The translations under genes and the position numbers were made by a program. Shown one piece after another: positions 48,158 through 56,859 of a stretch of 64,000 nt of DNA (positions are counted from its first letter, which is position 1; each line of letters starts with the position of its first letter). The stretch spans positions 1,054,001 through 1,118,000 of the forward strand of contig NZ_CP040174.1 of the NCBI RefSeq assembly GCF_007858535.1, given 5' to 3'. The notes under the pieces are model-generated. The model ran no database searches and had not been told where the DNA came from. It saw nothing but the letters and a program-made list of their open reading frames with translations. The stretch comes from Arthrobacter sp. UKPF54-2. Its GTDB lineage: Bacteria > Actinomycetota > Actinomycetes > Actinomycetales > Micrococcaceae.

Positions 48158-48798
48158 AGCACAAACATCCCGTCAGGGCCCTCGGCCGCTCGTCGCGTGC
48201 CCGCGTTCGAGTAGACGCTGACCGACCAGGGTGATTCCTCGCTGAACGGGCCGAGGTGCCAGTCCGAAAAGCGGTGGGTCAGGGTGAGGCCGGAGCCGGC
48301 GGCCGCCACATCCTGCTGCGCAGGGCCGCCCTTGGCCTTCGTGGAAGTACCGATGATGAGGCCGCCACCCGGATTCAGGATCGAGGAGACCTGCTTGAAG
48401 ATTTTCGGCAGAGCGTCATCAGTGAGGAAGGCAGGGACGTTCCCGGACATGAAGACGAAGTCAAAGGCGCCCGGAAGGCCCCGTGCAGGCAGTGCCGAGG
48501 CAGACACGGCACCGGCACTCATGTCCTGAAAACAGGCCGGGTCGAACAGCTCGCGGGCTACCGTCAGGACGTCGTCGGACGGATCAACGCCGTACGCCAT
48601 ATGGCCGCGGGCTCGAAGCGCGCCGACCGCCGACCCAATTCCACAGCCGAGATCCAGGATGTGGGCCCGCCGCGGACTCAGCATGTCAACGAATCTCGCG
48701 TCCACCTCGAGGTCTACGCCGGCGTCCATCAGGCCGCGCATCTTGGCGGCGTATGCGGCGTAGCCGGGTCCGGGTCCGGGTCCGGGTCCCGGATTCAC
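48148..48798 (-). CDS. SAM-dependent class I methyltransferase
   Basis: About 216 residues with the SAM-binding motif ILDLGCGIGSAVGALRARG, an acidic end of strand 2 (YGVDPSDD) and a later FDFVFMSGNV. The substrate is unknown. The start is set at GTG 48798, five bases past the GNAT stop; an upstream TTG is possible. The N-terminus contains a Pro-Gly repeat encoded by a hexanucleotide repeat. It is probably co-transcribed with the GNAT gene. Confidence 0.85.
   Translation of the reverse strand: MNPGPGPGPGPGYAAYAAKMRGLMDAGVDLEVDARFVDMLSPRRAHILDLGCGIGSAVGALRARGHMAYGVDPSDDVLTVARELFDPACFQDMSAGAVSASALPARGLPGAFDFVFMSGNVPAFLTDDALPKIFKQVSSILNPGGGLIIGTSTKAKGGPAQQDVAAAGSGLTLTHRFSDWHLGPFSEESPWSVSVYSNAGTRRAAEGPDGMFVLGA
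48764..48787. repeat. Hexanucleotide repeat (CCGGGT)4
   Basis: Four copies of CCGGGT on the + strand, coding on the minus strand for Pro-Gly repeats in the methyltransferase N-terminus. Because the unit is six bases, gain or loss changes length but not frame. Confidence 0.85.
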
Positions 48799-48802
48799 GG
48801 CA

Positions 48803-49615
48803 TCAGTCTGCCACGGCGCCGTCAAGATGCTCAGCCCGCCAGCGATACGGGGTCGTTGTGGACACCCGGACCAGGCCGTAGCGCTCCAGGATCGGCCGTG
48901 AATATTCGGTGGAGTCGCTGTGGATGAGCGTCTTGCCCAGCGACAGCGCCGCACGCGCCCGGGCTGCGGTGACCGCGCGGTAGATGCCCCGGCCGCGCCA
49001 CTCCTCGCGCGTGGCCCCGCCCCAGATTCCGGCGAAGTCCGTGTCCGGCACCGGCTCCAGCCGGCCCGCGCTGACCACCACCTCATCATGTTCGGCCACC
49101 CACAGCTCCATCCCGTCGTCGCGGGCCATCCGGCGCAGGATCGCCTCGGCATTTCCGTCCGAAACAGGACTGCCAAACACCTCGTCCTGCATAGCGCTCA
49201 TCGCCCGGATGTCCGGTTCCTCCGTCACGCGCCGCAGGCTCACGCCGGACGGCAGGGCCGCGTCGACGTCCAGCGCACCGGCGGCGCCGATCATCACGGA
49301 CTCGGTTTCGTCCGGCTCAAAACCGTTCTCCAGCAGCGCTTCGTGCAACCCGGGCGCATGGTCGTGGCCGCGGGTCTTCCATTCAACGCGCACGATGTCC
49401 GGATCCGCACGGTAAAACGCCACGGCCACGGCCACCCACCGGGCGATCGTCTCCGCGCTGGCTCCGGCCAGGTCCTGATAGGTCACAAACCCGCGGCCGC
49501 CCGCGAAGGTCACGAGCCGCAGGGGGCCCAGCCGCTCGACGGCTGCCGCGCTGGGGGTCTCGGCGTCGGTGCGGAGCTGCTGGTCATACGCCGCAAGGAG
49601 TGTTGAAGTATCCAT
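48803..49615 (-). CDS. GNAT family N-acetyltransferase
   Basis: A 270-residue protein. The C-terminal half carries the acetyl-CoA binding R-G-x-G-x-A-type segment (WGGATREEWRGRGIYRAVTAARARAAL), and the N-terminal half a second, degenerate GNAT-like domain. The acetylated substrate is unknown. ATG 49615 is used; the frame continues upstream without support. It is divergent from the small membrane protein at 49730. Confidence 0.85.
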   Translation of the reverse strand: MDTSTLLAAYDQQLRTDAETPSAAAVERLGPLRLVTFAGGRGFVTYQDLAGASAETIARWVAVAVAFYRADPDIVRVEWKTRGHDHAPGLHEALLENGFEPDETESVMIGAAGALDVDAALPSGVSLRRVTEEPDIRAMSAMQDEVFGSPVSDGNAEAILRRMARDDGMELWVAEHDEVVVSAGRLEPVPDTDFAGIWGGATREEWRGRGIYRAVTAARARAALSLGKTLIHSDSTEYSRPILERYGLVRVSTTTPYRWRAEHLDGAVAD

Positions 49616-49729
49616 CCGGCCCACGGTACAGCGGCCGGCGGCCAGGTTGGCGTCGAAACCTGTCCCGTCCCGGGCGGGTAGTACGGTAAGCGGTAGCACG
49701 GCCAGCCTGGCCTGCCCGGGGGAGGTCAG

Positions 49730-50344
49730 ATGGGTACAAAGCGTCGGCTGGGCGCAGCAGTCGGCGCCACCGGAGTTGCTGTTCTTCTTGTCAGGCTTCT
49801 GGTCAAGGTCAATGATGCCGCGCGCTATCCGGACAGTCTCAAGGTGCTGGCCGTCGTCGTGCTTCTTTTGGCGGTGGTCGTCCCCATGTGGCTGGCATGG
49901 CTGTTTCACAAAGCGAGAACGTTCAAGGCACAGCTGCAGCTGGCCCATCCAGGGGCGCTCGTGGTGGATACGTTCTGGACCGGACGGGAACTTGGACGGT
50001 TCCTCAAGAAAGGGCCGCTGTCACCAAAAGCGAAGGGGACCGGATACGTCCTTGCCCTGGTCGCGGACGCCCGCGGGATCCAGCTCGTTAGACCACGACG
50101 GCGGCCCGTCTACTTCGGACTCGTGCCGTGGGAGCAGGTGGTCTCAGTGAGAATGGAAACCCTGCGGAGGCCGCTGGAGCGCCGGCCCATGGTGATCATT
50201 GAAATTGACTCGTGGGGCACCCCATATGTCGCCGTTTTCCGACTGGTGCCTTCCGGGAGGCAGAACCGCGAAACAGGAATGGACCTCGCGGAGATGATCC
50301 TCGCAAAGAGACCCCGGGTTCCTTTGCCGGAGGACCGTGCATAG
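49730..50344 (+). CDS. Hypothetical membrane protein
   Basis: A 204-residue protein with two helices near the N-terminus (about 8-24 and 38-58) followed by a soluble domain with PH-like beta character (YVLALVADARGIQLVRPRRRPVYFGLVPWEQVVSVRME). No family was recognised. A GGGGGAGGTCAG ribosome site precedes ATG 49730. It ends about 100 bases before the histidine kinase. Confidence 0.7.
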   Translation: MGTKRRLGAAVGATGVAVLLVRLLVKVNDAARYPDSLKVLAVVVLLLAVVVPMWLAWLFHKARTFKAQLQLAHPGALVVDTFWTGRELGRFLKKGPLSPKAKGTGYVLALVADARGIQLVRPRRRPVYFGLVPWEQVVSVRMETLRRPLERRPMVIIEIDSWGTPYVAVFRLVPSGRQNRETGMDLAEMILAKRPRVPLPEDRA

Positions 50345-50441
50345 CCAGGATCTGGCTCCAAGAATGAATAAGCTGGCTTTCTGGTTGAGATCGCGGAGAT
50401 ATGAAGAGAATCGCGCAATTGCCGTGGATAGGGTGACTGGC

Positions 50442-51818
50442 ATGGAACCAGTTCTGAACTTTGCACGGCGTTGGGGCGCCCCCGTGGCGGCCGTCATCTT
50501 TTTCTCCCTGTGGTGTGTGGCTGAGGCCGGGCGGATGGGAGGATCCTGGCTGACGTGGTCAGGGAACTGGCCGCTGGTGCTGATGACGTTGGCAGTCGCC
50601 ACTGCCGCTTGGAAACCGCTGGTGTCCCTCGGGTTCACTGTGGCGCTCCTCGCCGGTCAGCTGAGCCTGGCATTGCCGGCAATGTACGCCAATCACTGGG
50701 CCATCTACCTGGGCTCCTTCATAGCCCTGGGCTTCACTCTCTGGACCGCACCGCCCCGGATGCGCTACGTCACGGCGGCCGCCAATCTGGTTTTTGTTGC
50801 CCTCATGACCTACCTCATGCTCTCCTGGCGGTACGGCGGTGGGGTCGGCTGGTTCCTGCCCATGTATTACGGCGACAGGCCCATGTTCCTGCGGTACGGC
50901 TGGCAACTCTTCGCGCTCCTCCTGCTGATCGCCGCGGCCTGCGCCGCCGCCGGACTTTTGCTGGCGCTTTACCAGGAACGCGGCAGCCTGTTTCGTGCCC
51001 GGGAACTGGACCGGAACAGCCTGCAGGAAGCTGAGATCGACCTGATCGTGGAGCAGGAACGAACGCGGATCGCCCGCGATCTTCACGATGTGCTCGCCCA
51101 TTCCCTGGCGGTCATCGCCGCGCAGGCTGACGGCACCCGGTACCTGAGCAAGGACCAGCCCAAAGCCGTCCTCAACGCCTTGGACACCATTGCCCGGTCG
51201 GCGCGCAGCGCCCTCGTGGACGCCCAGCGCGTCATCGAGGGGGTCCGCGATGACGGCCTGGTGACGCCCCAGCCGCGGCTGAGCGACATTCCCGCTCTTA
51301 TCGAAAGCATGCAGCGGGGCAGCCTGAAAATCCACCCCAGCGAATCCGGGGCACCCGTGGACCTCTCCACGGGACAGCAGGTGGCGGTGTTCCGCATCGT
51401 GCAGGAATGCCTGACCAACGCGCTCAAACACGGCGGCCGCGGCACCGACGTCCGGCTCCACTTCGACTGGAGCGGGCCCGGCCTGACCCTGCATGTGGCC
51501 TCGGAAATAGCCCCCGACGGCCTGGAACACGCTGCGGATACGGCCGTGCCCCGGACCGGGCGCGGGCTTCCCGGTATGCGCGAACGCGCCCACCTTGCCG
51601 GCGGATGGCTGACCGCCGGCCCGGATGGCGAAAGCTTCCGGGTGACGGTCTTCATCCCCTACGGAACCCGGGATCTGAGGGCATCTGAAGAGGCCGCCGG
51701 CGCGGAGCCCGGAGACACCGTCAGCGCCGCGCCCGGGGCCGAACCTGAGCTGGTGCTGCCCTCAGGGGGCCTGGCCCTTCCGGCGGAGGCCACCGCGAAA
51801 GCGGACCATCATGGCTGA
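50442..51818 (+). CDS. Sensor histidine kinase (HisKA_3 type)
   Basis: About 458 residues. The N-terminus has about six membrane helices, then the HisKA_3 dimerisation box ERTRIARDLHDVLAHSLAVIAAQAD with the phospho-acceptor His, and an HATPase part (IVQECLTNALKHGG, GRGLPGMRERA). The protein belongs to the NarX/DesK group; the signal is unknown. The Met at 50442 is used; the frame is open to 50337 (ATG) and holds another ATG at 50364. The next gene overlaps it by 8 bases. Confidence 0.9.
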   Translation: MEPVLNFARRWGAPVAAVIFFSLWCVAEAGRMGGSWLTWSGNWPLVLMTLAVATAAWKPLVSLGFTVALLAGQLSLALPAMYANHWAIYLGSFIALGFTLWTAPPRMRYVTAAANLVFVALMTYLMLSWRYGGGVGWFLPMYYGDRPMFLRYGWQLFALLLLIAAACAAAGLLLALYQERGSLFRARELDRNSLQEAEIDLIVEQERTRIARDLHDVLAHSLAVIAAQADGTRYLSKDQPKAVLNALDTIARSARSALVDAQRVIEGVRDDGLVTPQPRLSDIPALIESMQRGSLKIHPSESGAPVDLSTGQQVAVFRIVQECLTNALKHGGRGTDVRLHFDWSGPGLTLHVASEIAPDGLEHAADTAVPRTGRGLPGMRERAHLAGGWLTAGPDGESFRVTVFIPYGTRDLRASEEAAGAEPGDTVSAAPGAEPELVLPSGGLALPAEATAKADHHG

Positions 51819-52494
51819 TACCGGGGCGCGCATCTCTGTGGCCCTGGTGGACGACCAGCCCTTGTTCCGCGCCGGGATCCGCATGCTCATTGAGAGCCAG
51901 GAGGACATGGAGCTTTGCGGCGAGGCCGACGACGGACAGCAGGCAGTTGCGCTGGCAGCCGAACTTCGCCCCGACGTGTTGCTGATGGATCTTCGCATGC
52001 CGGTGATGAACGGCATCGAGGCAACCAGGCGCATTGTTCAGCACGCTGCGGCCGGCGGCACCGACAAGCCGAAAATCATAGCGTTGACCACCTTCAACCG
52101 AGACCAGGCCGTGGTCGAGGCTGTGCAGGCCGGCGCAAGCGGTTACCTGCTCAAGAGCGCCGAACCCGAGTTCCTCCTAGCGGCCATCCGCACCGTCCAC
52201 TCCGGGTATTCGGTCATCGCACCGGGATCCATCCACTCCCTCTTTGAACATGCCGCCCGCAATGCGCCAGCTCCGGGCCCGGACCTATCCATCCTCAATG
52301 TCCTGTCCGTGCGGGAACGGGACGTGTTCCTGCTCGCGGCCAAAGGACTCAGTAACGGGGAAATGGCGGAGAGCCTGTTCGTCTCCGAAGCGACCATCAA
52401 GACGCACCTGCGCAGCGTCCTGGACAAGTTGGAGCTCCGCACCCGGCTGCAGTTAATCGCCTTCGCCCACGAGCGCCGCCTCCTGGGTGCCTGA
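51811..52494 (+). CDS. Response regulator, NarL/FixJ family
   Basis: A 227-residue protein: receiver domain with acidic pocket VDDQ (residues 13-16), phospho-acceptor Asp60 in VLLMDLRMP, and Lys in GYLLKSAEPE; then a LuxR-type HTH (about 160-225) with LSVRERDVFLLAAKGLSNGEMAESLF. It is translationally coupled to the kinase (8-base overlap), so the two form a two-component system. Targets are unknown; the permease gene is next downstream but a terminator separates them. Confidence 0.95.
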   Translation: MADTGARISVALVDDQPLFRAGIRMLIESQEDMELCGEADDGQQAVALAAELRPDVLLMDLRMPVMNGIEATRRIVQHAAAGGTDKPKIIALTTFNRDQAVVEAVQAGASGYLLKSAEPEFLLAAIRTVHSGYSVIAPGSIHSLFEHAARNAPAPGPDLSILNVLSVRERDVFLLAAKGLSNGEMAESLFVSEATIKTHLRSVLDKLELRTRLQLIAFAHERRLLGA

Positions 52495-52510
52495 AACGCC
52501 TACGTCCACG

Positions 52511-52543
52511 GCGCCGGCCGCGGCCCTCCGGTGCGGCCGGCGC
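52511..52543 (+). terminator. Hairpin after the two-component operon
   Basis: GCGCCGGCCGC (52511-52521) and GCGGCCGGCGC (52533-52543) make an 11-base perfect stem with an 11-base loop, just downstream of the response regulator. There is no T-run, as is common in actinobacterial hairpin terminators. Confidence 0.6.
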
Positions 52544-52607
52544 GGTAAAGTGGCACCCGGAAGATTCCTTCCCGGTCCCGCCACACATTCTTGAAAGGCT
52601 CGCTGCA

Positions 52608-53963
52608 ATGAGCATGCTCGGCACCAAATGGAAGATCCACGGAAACGGCAGGTCCATCCGCCCCGGCGAGGTTGTCCGGCCCGATGAGCGCCTCGCGTGG
52701 CCCCTGACGATCGGCGTCGGCATGCAGCACGTCGTCGCCATGTTCGGCGCCACCTTCCTGGTCCCGATCATCACGGGCATGCCCCCGGCCACCACCCTGT
52801 TCTTCTCCGGCATCGGCACCCTGCTGTTCCTCGTCATCACACAGGGCCGGGTGCCCAGCTACCTCGGGTCCTCCTTCGCCTTCATCGCCCCGATCATGGC
52901 CTCGCAGCAGCAGTACGGCATCCCGGGTGCGCTCGGCGGCGTGGTGCTGGCCGGCGTCGGACTGGCCATTATCGGCGCGGTCGTGCAGAAGTTCGGCGCC
53001 GGGTGGATCAACCGCCTGATGCCCCCGATCGTCACCGGCGCCATCGTGGGCCTGATCGGCCTCAACCTCGCCCCGGCAGCCAAGAACAACTTCGACGCCG
53101 CCCCGATCACCGCCCTGATCACCCTCGCCGTGATCATCGTCGTCAGCGTCTTCTTCCGCGGCATCCTGGGCCGGCTGAGCATCCTGGTGGGCGTGGTGGT
53201 GGGCTATCTCGTCGCCATGATCCGCGGCGAGGTCAACTTCGCCAAGGTCGACGCCGCCGCCTGGGTCGGGCTCCCGCACTTCCAGACCCCCGAATTCCAC
53301 CTCGGCGTCGTCGGCCTGTTTGTGCCGGTGGTGCTGGTGCTGGTGGCGGAGAACATCGGCCACGTGAAGTCAGTGTCCGCCATGACCGGGCAGAACCTCG
53401 ACGGCGTCTCCGGACGCGCGCTGATGGCCGACGGCGCCGCCACGGTGCTGGCCGGCCTGGGCGGCGGCTCGGGCACCACCACCTATGCCGAGAACATCGG
53501 CGTTATGGCCGCCACCAAGGTCTATTCGACGGCGGCCTACTGGGTGGCGGGCGTCTTCGCCGTGGTGCTGAGCTTCTCGCCGAAGTTCGGTGAGCTGATC
53601 GCCACGGTTCCGGCCGGCGTGCTCGGCGGTGCCGCCACCATGTTGTACGGCATGATCGGCGTCCTGGGCGTGAAGATCTGGGTGCAGAACAAGGTGAACT
53701 TCTCGAACCCGATCAACCTCACCACTGCCGCTGTGGCGCTGATCGTCGGTATCGCCGATTACACCTGGACTATCGGCGACCTGAAGTTCACCGGCATCGC
53801 GCTGGGTTCGGCGGCCGCCCTGGTGATTTACCACGGCATGAAGGCCATCGCCAAGGCCCGCGGCACCGTGGCCGAACCGGAAACCGAAGACGCCGCGCCG
53901 GTCGCGGCCGTCAAGGCAGCCGTCAACGCCGCCGCGAAGCGCGCCCCGAAGAAGCGCCGCTAA
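52608..53963 (+). CDS. Uracil/xanthine permease (NCS2 family)
   Basis: A 451-residue proton-coupled nucleobase permease with about 12-14 helices. Family features include LAWPLTIGVGMQHVVAMFGATFLVP at the N-terminus, SSFAFIAPI, VAENIGHVKSV and GLGGGSGTTTYAENIGVMAATKV, which resembles the uracil permease UraA more than xanthine carriers. The C-terminal ~40 residues are Ala/Lys-rich. No nucleobase genes are next to it. Confidence 0.92.
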   Translation: MSMLGTKWKIHGNGRSIRPGEVVRPDERLAWPLTIGVGMQHVVAMFGATFLVPIITGMPPATTLFFSGIGTLLFLVITQGRVPSYLGSSFAFIAPIMASQQQYGIPGALGGVVLAGVGLAIIGAVVQKFGAGWINRLMPPIVTGAIVGLIGLNLAPAAKNNFDAAPITALITLAVIIVVSVFFRGILGRLSILVGVVVGYLVAMIRGEVNFAKVDAAAWVGLPHFQTPEFHLGVVGLFVPVVLVLVAENIGHVKSVSAMTGQNLDGVSGRALMADGAATVLAGLGGGSGTTTYAENIGVMAATKVYSTAAYWVAGVFAVVLSFSPKFGELIATVPAGVLGGAATMLYGMIGVLGVKIWVQNKVNFSNPINLTTAAVALIVGIADYTWTIGDLKFTGIALGSAAALVIYHGMKAIAKARGTVAEPETEDAAPVAAVKAAVNAAAKRAPKKRR

Positions 53964-53986
53964 CAAGCCGGACCACCGCACAAAAG

Positions 53987-54030
53987 AAGGCCGGCACCCT
54001 CCCACCTTCGGGTGGCAGGGTGCCGGCCTT
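53987..54030. terminator. Strong bidirectional hairpin terminator with UUCG loop
   Basis: A 20-base stem (53987-54006 with 54011-54030, one mismatch) closed by TTCG. It lies between the stop of the permease and the stop of the convergent acidic protein, so it can end transcription from both sides. Confidence 0.9.
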
Positions 54031-54048
54031 CGACGTGTCCGCGGCGGT

Positions 54049-54582
54049 CTAGCCGGCGTCGAACGACTCCGTGTCTTCGCTGTCGCGGTCCTTCGGAGCC
54101 TTCTCCTCCGGCAGGTCGGTGCCGCTGCCGTCCGGGATGCCGGCCGCGTCCTGGCCGGATTCCGAGGAGAACGGCCGGCCCGGCTCGGGTTCCTCCGTGT
54201 TGGCCGCGTCCATCTCGGCGTCCGCGGACGGCACCGCGCCGCCGCTCTCAGCGCTCGACTTGCTGCCCGGTTCGAATCCGGCTTCGCTGCTCTGGTTCTC
54301 GGCGCTCATCTGCTCCTCCGTTCCTCCGAAGCGTCCGGCTCCGGGTTCTCCTGCACTGTCCTGGTCTTCAGCGCCAAACTGGCTCAGATCCGGGGCGCCG
54401 GCCGGGTACGTCTCGCCGTCCGGGCTGTCCTGGTTGAGGCCCGCGGCATCGAAGGCTTCCTCCTCGCGCGGCTGGGCGAAGGTCTTCGCGTCGCCGCCGG
54501 GGAGTTCCTGCTCCGCGGTGGGCGTTCCGTAGCCGCCTGCTTCTTCCTCCACGGGGTTTCCGTGCTGGTTTTCCTGAGTCAT
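54049..54582 (-). CDS. Acidic, probably disordered hypothetical protein
   Basis: A 177-residue protein made up mostly of Glu, Asp, Ser, Gly, Ala and Pro, with very few basic residues and no Cys. No fold or domain is seen. ATG 54582 has a near-perfect AGGAGG ribosome site, which supports real and efficient translation. The composition suggests an intrinsically disordered, possibly stress-related protein; it sits just downstream of an SDR gene on the same strand. Confidence 0.75.
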   Translation of the reverse strand: MTQENQHGNPVEEEAGGYGTPTAEQELPGGDAKTFAQPREEEAFDAAGLNQDSPDGETYPAGAPDLSQFGAEDQDSAGEPGAGRFGGTEEQMSAENQSSEAGFEPGSKSSAESGGAVPSADAEMDAANTEEPEPGRPFSSESGQDAAGIPDGSGTDLPEEKAPKDRDSEDTESFDAG

Positions 54583-54646
54583 GTCGTTCCTCCTGCTTCG
54601 CATTTGGTCGTTCGAATCTGGATGGTCGGATCGGAAAGCGTGCCTG

Positions 54647-55543
54647 TCAGAGGCCCTTGCCGCCGGTCACGGGCAGCACGGCGCCGGAGATGTAGGAGCC
54701 GTGGTCGGACGCCAGCAATACGTAGGCCGCGGCGAGTTCCGCCGGCTGGCCGGCCCTCCCCAGCGGCGTGTCCTGGCCGAAGCTGGGGAGCTTGTCCGGC
54801 CATTCGGTGGCCGGAATCAGCGGCGTCCAGATGGGGCCGGGCGCTACTGCGTTGACCCGGATGCCCTTGGGCCCGAGCTCCTGCGCCAGAGCCTTGGTGA
54901 AAGCCACCTGCGCCGCCTTGGTCATGGCATAGTCGATGAGTTCCGGCGAGGGGTTGAACGCCTGAATTGACGCCGTCGTGATGATCGACGCGCCGGCCGT
55001 CAAATGCGGCACGGCGGCGCGGGCCGTCCAGATCAGGGAGTACAGGTTGGTCTTGAAGACCCGGTCAAACTCCTCGGTGGGCAGCGACTCGAAACTGTCC
55101 CGGTTTTTCTGATAGGCCGCGTTCAGGACCAGGACGTCGAGCCGTCCGAGCTCGGCCAAGGTGTCTTTTACGATCCCGGACGCGAATTCCTCACTCCGCC
55201 CGTCGCCCGGGAGCAGGACCGCTTTCCGCCCTGCCTTCCGGATCCAGGCGGCGGTATCCTGCGCGTCCTCCTCTTCTTCGGGGAGGTAGGAGATGGCGAC
55301 GTCGGCCCCTTCACGGGCGAACGCGATGGCCACCGCTTTACCGATGCCGGAGTCCCCGCCGGTGATGAGCGCGGCCTTGCCTTCGAGGGCGTTGCTGCCC
55401 TCGTAACTGTGCTCGCCGTGATCCGGCGTGGGTTTCATGGGCGCCGTCAGCCCGGGCTGTTCCTGGACCTGCTCGGGGAAGGGCCCGGCGTGGTAGCCGC
55501 CCCGGGGGTCTTTCGGCTGGTCCTGCTGCTTAGAGTTGCTCAA
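54647..55543 (-). CDS. SDR family oxidoreductase (YghA-like)
   Basis: A 298-residue short-chain dehydrogenase with the TGGDSGIGKAVA cofactor loop, NAAY, the catalytic Ser in TTASIQAF, and Y-x-x-x-K in YAMTKAA. The extended N-terminus (about 50 residues with PKDPRGGYHAGPFPEQ...) is typical of the YghA/general stress-type SDR group. The start is TTG 55543 with GGTGG upstream; an ATG at 55585 would add 14 residues. The acidic protein lies downstream of it. Confidence 0.9.
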   Translation of the reverse strand: MSNSKQQDQPKDPRGGYHAGPFPEQVQEQPGLTAPMKPTPDHGEHSYEGSNALEGKAALITGGDSGIGKAVAIAFAREGADVAISYLPEEEEDAQDTAAWIRKAGRKAVLLPGDGRSEEFASGIVKDTLAELGRLDVLVLNAAYQKNRDSFESLPTEEFDRVFKTNLYSLIWTARAAVPHLTAGASIITTASIQAFNPSPELIDYAMTKAAQVAFTKALAQELGPKGIRVNAVAPGPIWTPLIPATEWPDKLPSFGQDTPLGRAGQPAELAAAYVLLASDHGSYISGAVLPVTGGKGL

Positions 55544-55643
55544 TAGTCCACCTACCCGAATGTGTCGGTTTTCCTGTTTCTCCACCGTACCCGAAAATCG
55601 TCAGTAAGCTTAGTACCAATCTGGATGTGAGTCAGGAGCGCAG

Positions 55644-56135
55644 ATGCCAGACGCTGAGGAAGCCCGCGGGGGCCGCCGCGATGAATCCTTCGACGAGAAG
55701 ATGGACCGAAACTGGGCGGAGCTGCTGCAGGAGCTCCGGGTGCTCCAGACCGGCGTCCAGATCCTGGCCGGCTTCCTGCTGACCCTTCCGTTCCAGACCC
55801 GCTTCGAGACCCTGGACGGATTCCAGCTGACGCTCTACCTCACCAATGTCGTGCTGGCCGCCCTGACCACTGCCCTGATCCTGCTGCCGGTCAGCGCGCA
55901 CCGCCGGCTCTTCCGCAAGGGGCTCAAGGACACGCTTGTGGCCAGCGCCGACCGCATCGCAAAAGTGGCACTGGCCGGCGTCGCACTCCTGAGTGTGGGA
56001 ACCTCGGCCCTGGTCTTTGACGTGGCGGCGGGACGGGCCGCCGGGCTTACCGCAGGTGGCGCGCTGCTCGCCGTACTGTTGGCGTTGCTGGTCCTGATTC
56101 CCAACCGCCTCCGCCGTCAGGCCGGGCGGGAGTAG
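55644..56135 (+). CDS. DUF6328 family membrane protein
   Basis: A 163-residue protein with the family stretch WAELLQELRVLQTGVQILAGFLLTLPFQTRF and four helices (for example YLTNVVLAALTTALILLPVSAHRRLF and the last VLLALLVLIPNRL). The function is unknown. It is divergent from the SDR gene and followed after about 50 bases by the DUF6766 gene. Confidence 0.85.
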   Translation: MPDAEEARGGRRDESFDEKMDRNWAELLQELRVLQTGVQILAGFLLTLPFQTRFETLDGFQLTLYLTNVVLAALTTALILLPVSAHRRLFRKGLKDTLVASADRIAKVALAGVALLSVGTSALVFDVAAGRAAGLTAGGALLAVLLALLVLIPNRLRRQAGRE

Positions 56136-56186
56136 GTCATGGCCGATACAGACGTTCAGAGGATTTCATTAGAGTCAGGAGCAACA

Positions 56187-56849
56187 ATGCGCAAGTGGGC
56201 CAAAGAACACGGACTACTGCTGGCCAACCTCGGGCTCTTTCTGGTCTTCTTCGGCGGCATGGTGGTCAGCGGCGCCGCCGACTACAGCGAAGACCAGGTC
56301 TCCCACGGCCAGTCCGCCGTCGGAATCGTCGAGTACCTGGGCACCGGCGCCTTCCTAGAGGCGACCTTTGAAAACTGGGAGTCGGAGTTCCTGCAGATGG
56401 GCATGTACGTCATCCTGACGGTGTTCCTGTTCCAAAAGGGGTCCTCCGAGTCCAAACCAATGGGGAAGAAAGCCCCGCAGGATGAGGATCCGCGGCACGC
56501 CACGATCAAGGCGGCGACGCCGTGGCCGGTGCGCCGCGGCGGGTGGGTACTCAAGCTGTACGAGCACTCCCTCTCGATCATGTTCGCGCTGCTTTTCCTG
56601 ATGTCCGTCGTGCTTCACGCGGTCGGCGGCAGCGAGGAGTACAGCCAGGAGCAGCAGGCCCACGGCCAGCCCGCCGTGAGCGTGCTGGGCTATCTCGCCA
56701 CGAGCCGGTTCTGGTTCGAGTCATTCCAAAACTGGCAGAGCGAGTTTCTCGCCGTCGCGGTGCTGGTGGGCGCCTCCGTGTACCTGCGCGAGAGAGGCTC
56801 GCCGGAGTCCAAGCCCGTGGCCGAGCCGCACTACGAAACCGGCACCTGA
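56187..56849 (+). CDS. DUF6766 family membrane protein with internal duplication
   Basis: A 220-residue protein from ATG 56187 (AGGAGC ribosome site at 56177-56182; an in-frame ATG at 56139 is less likely). It consists of two homologous halves, each with a membrane helix, a conserved loop (YSEDQVSHGQSAV / YSQEQQAHGQPAV), a W-x-S-E-F-L segment (NWESEFLQ / NWQSEFLA) and a final helix with SSESKP / SPESKP. The function is unknown. Confidence 0.85.
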   Translation: MRKWAKEHGLLLANLGLFLVFFGGMVVSGAADYSEDQVSHGQSAVGIVEYLGTGAFLEATFENWESEFLQMGMYVILTVFLFQKGSSESKPMGKKAPQDEDPRHATIKAATPWPVRRGGWVLKLYEHSLSIMFALLFLMSVVLHAVGGSEEYSQEQQAHGQPAVSVLGYLATSRFWFESFQNWQSEFLAVAVLVGASVYLRERGSPESKPVAEPHYETGT

Positions 56850-56859
56850 TCCGGGGCGC

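Noticed and set aside
48764..48798. Short repeat considered as CRISPR or mobile element
   Set aside because: The unit is a 6-base tandem repeat within a coding region with no spacers.
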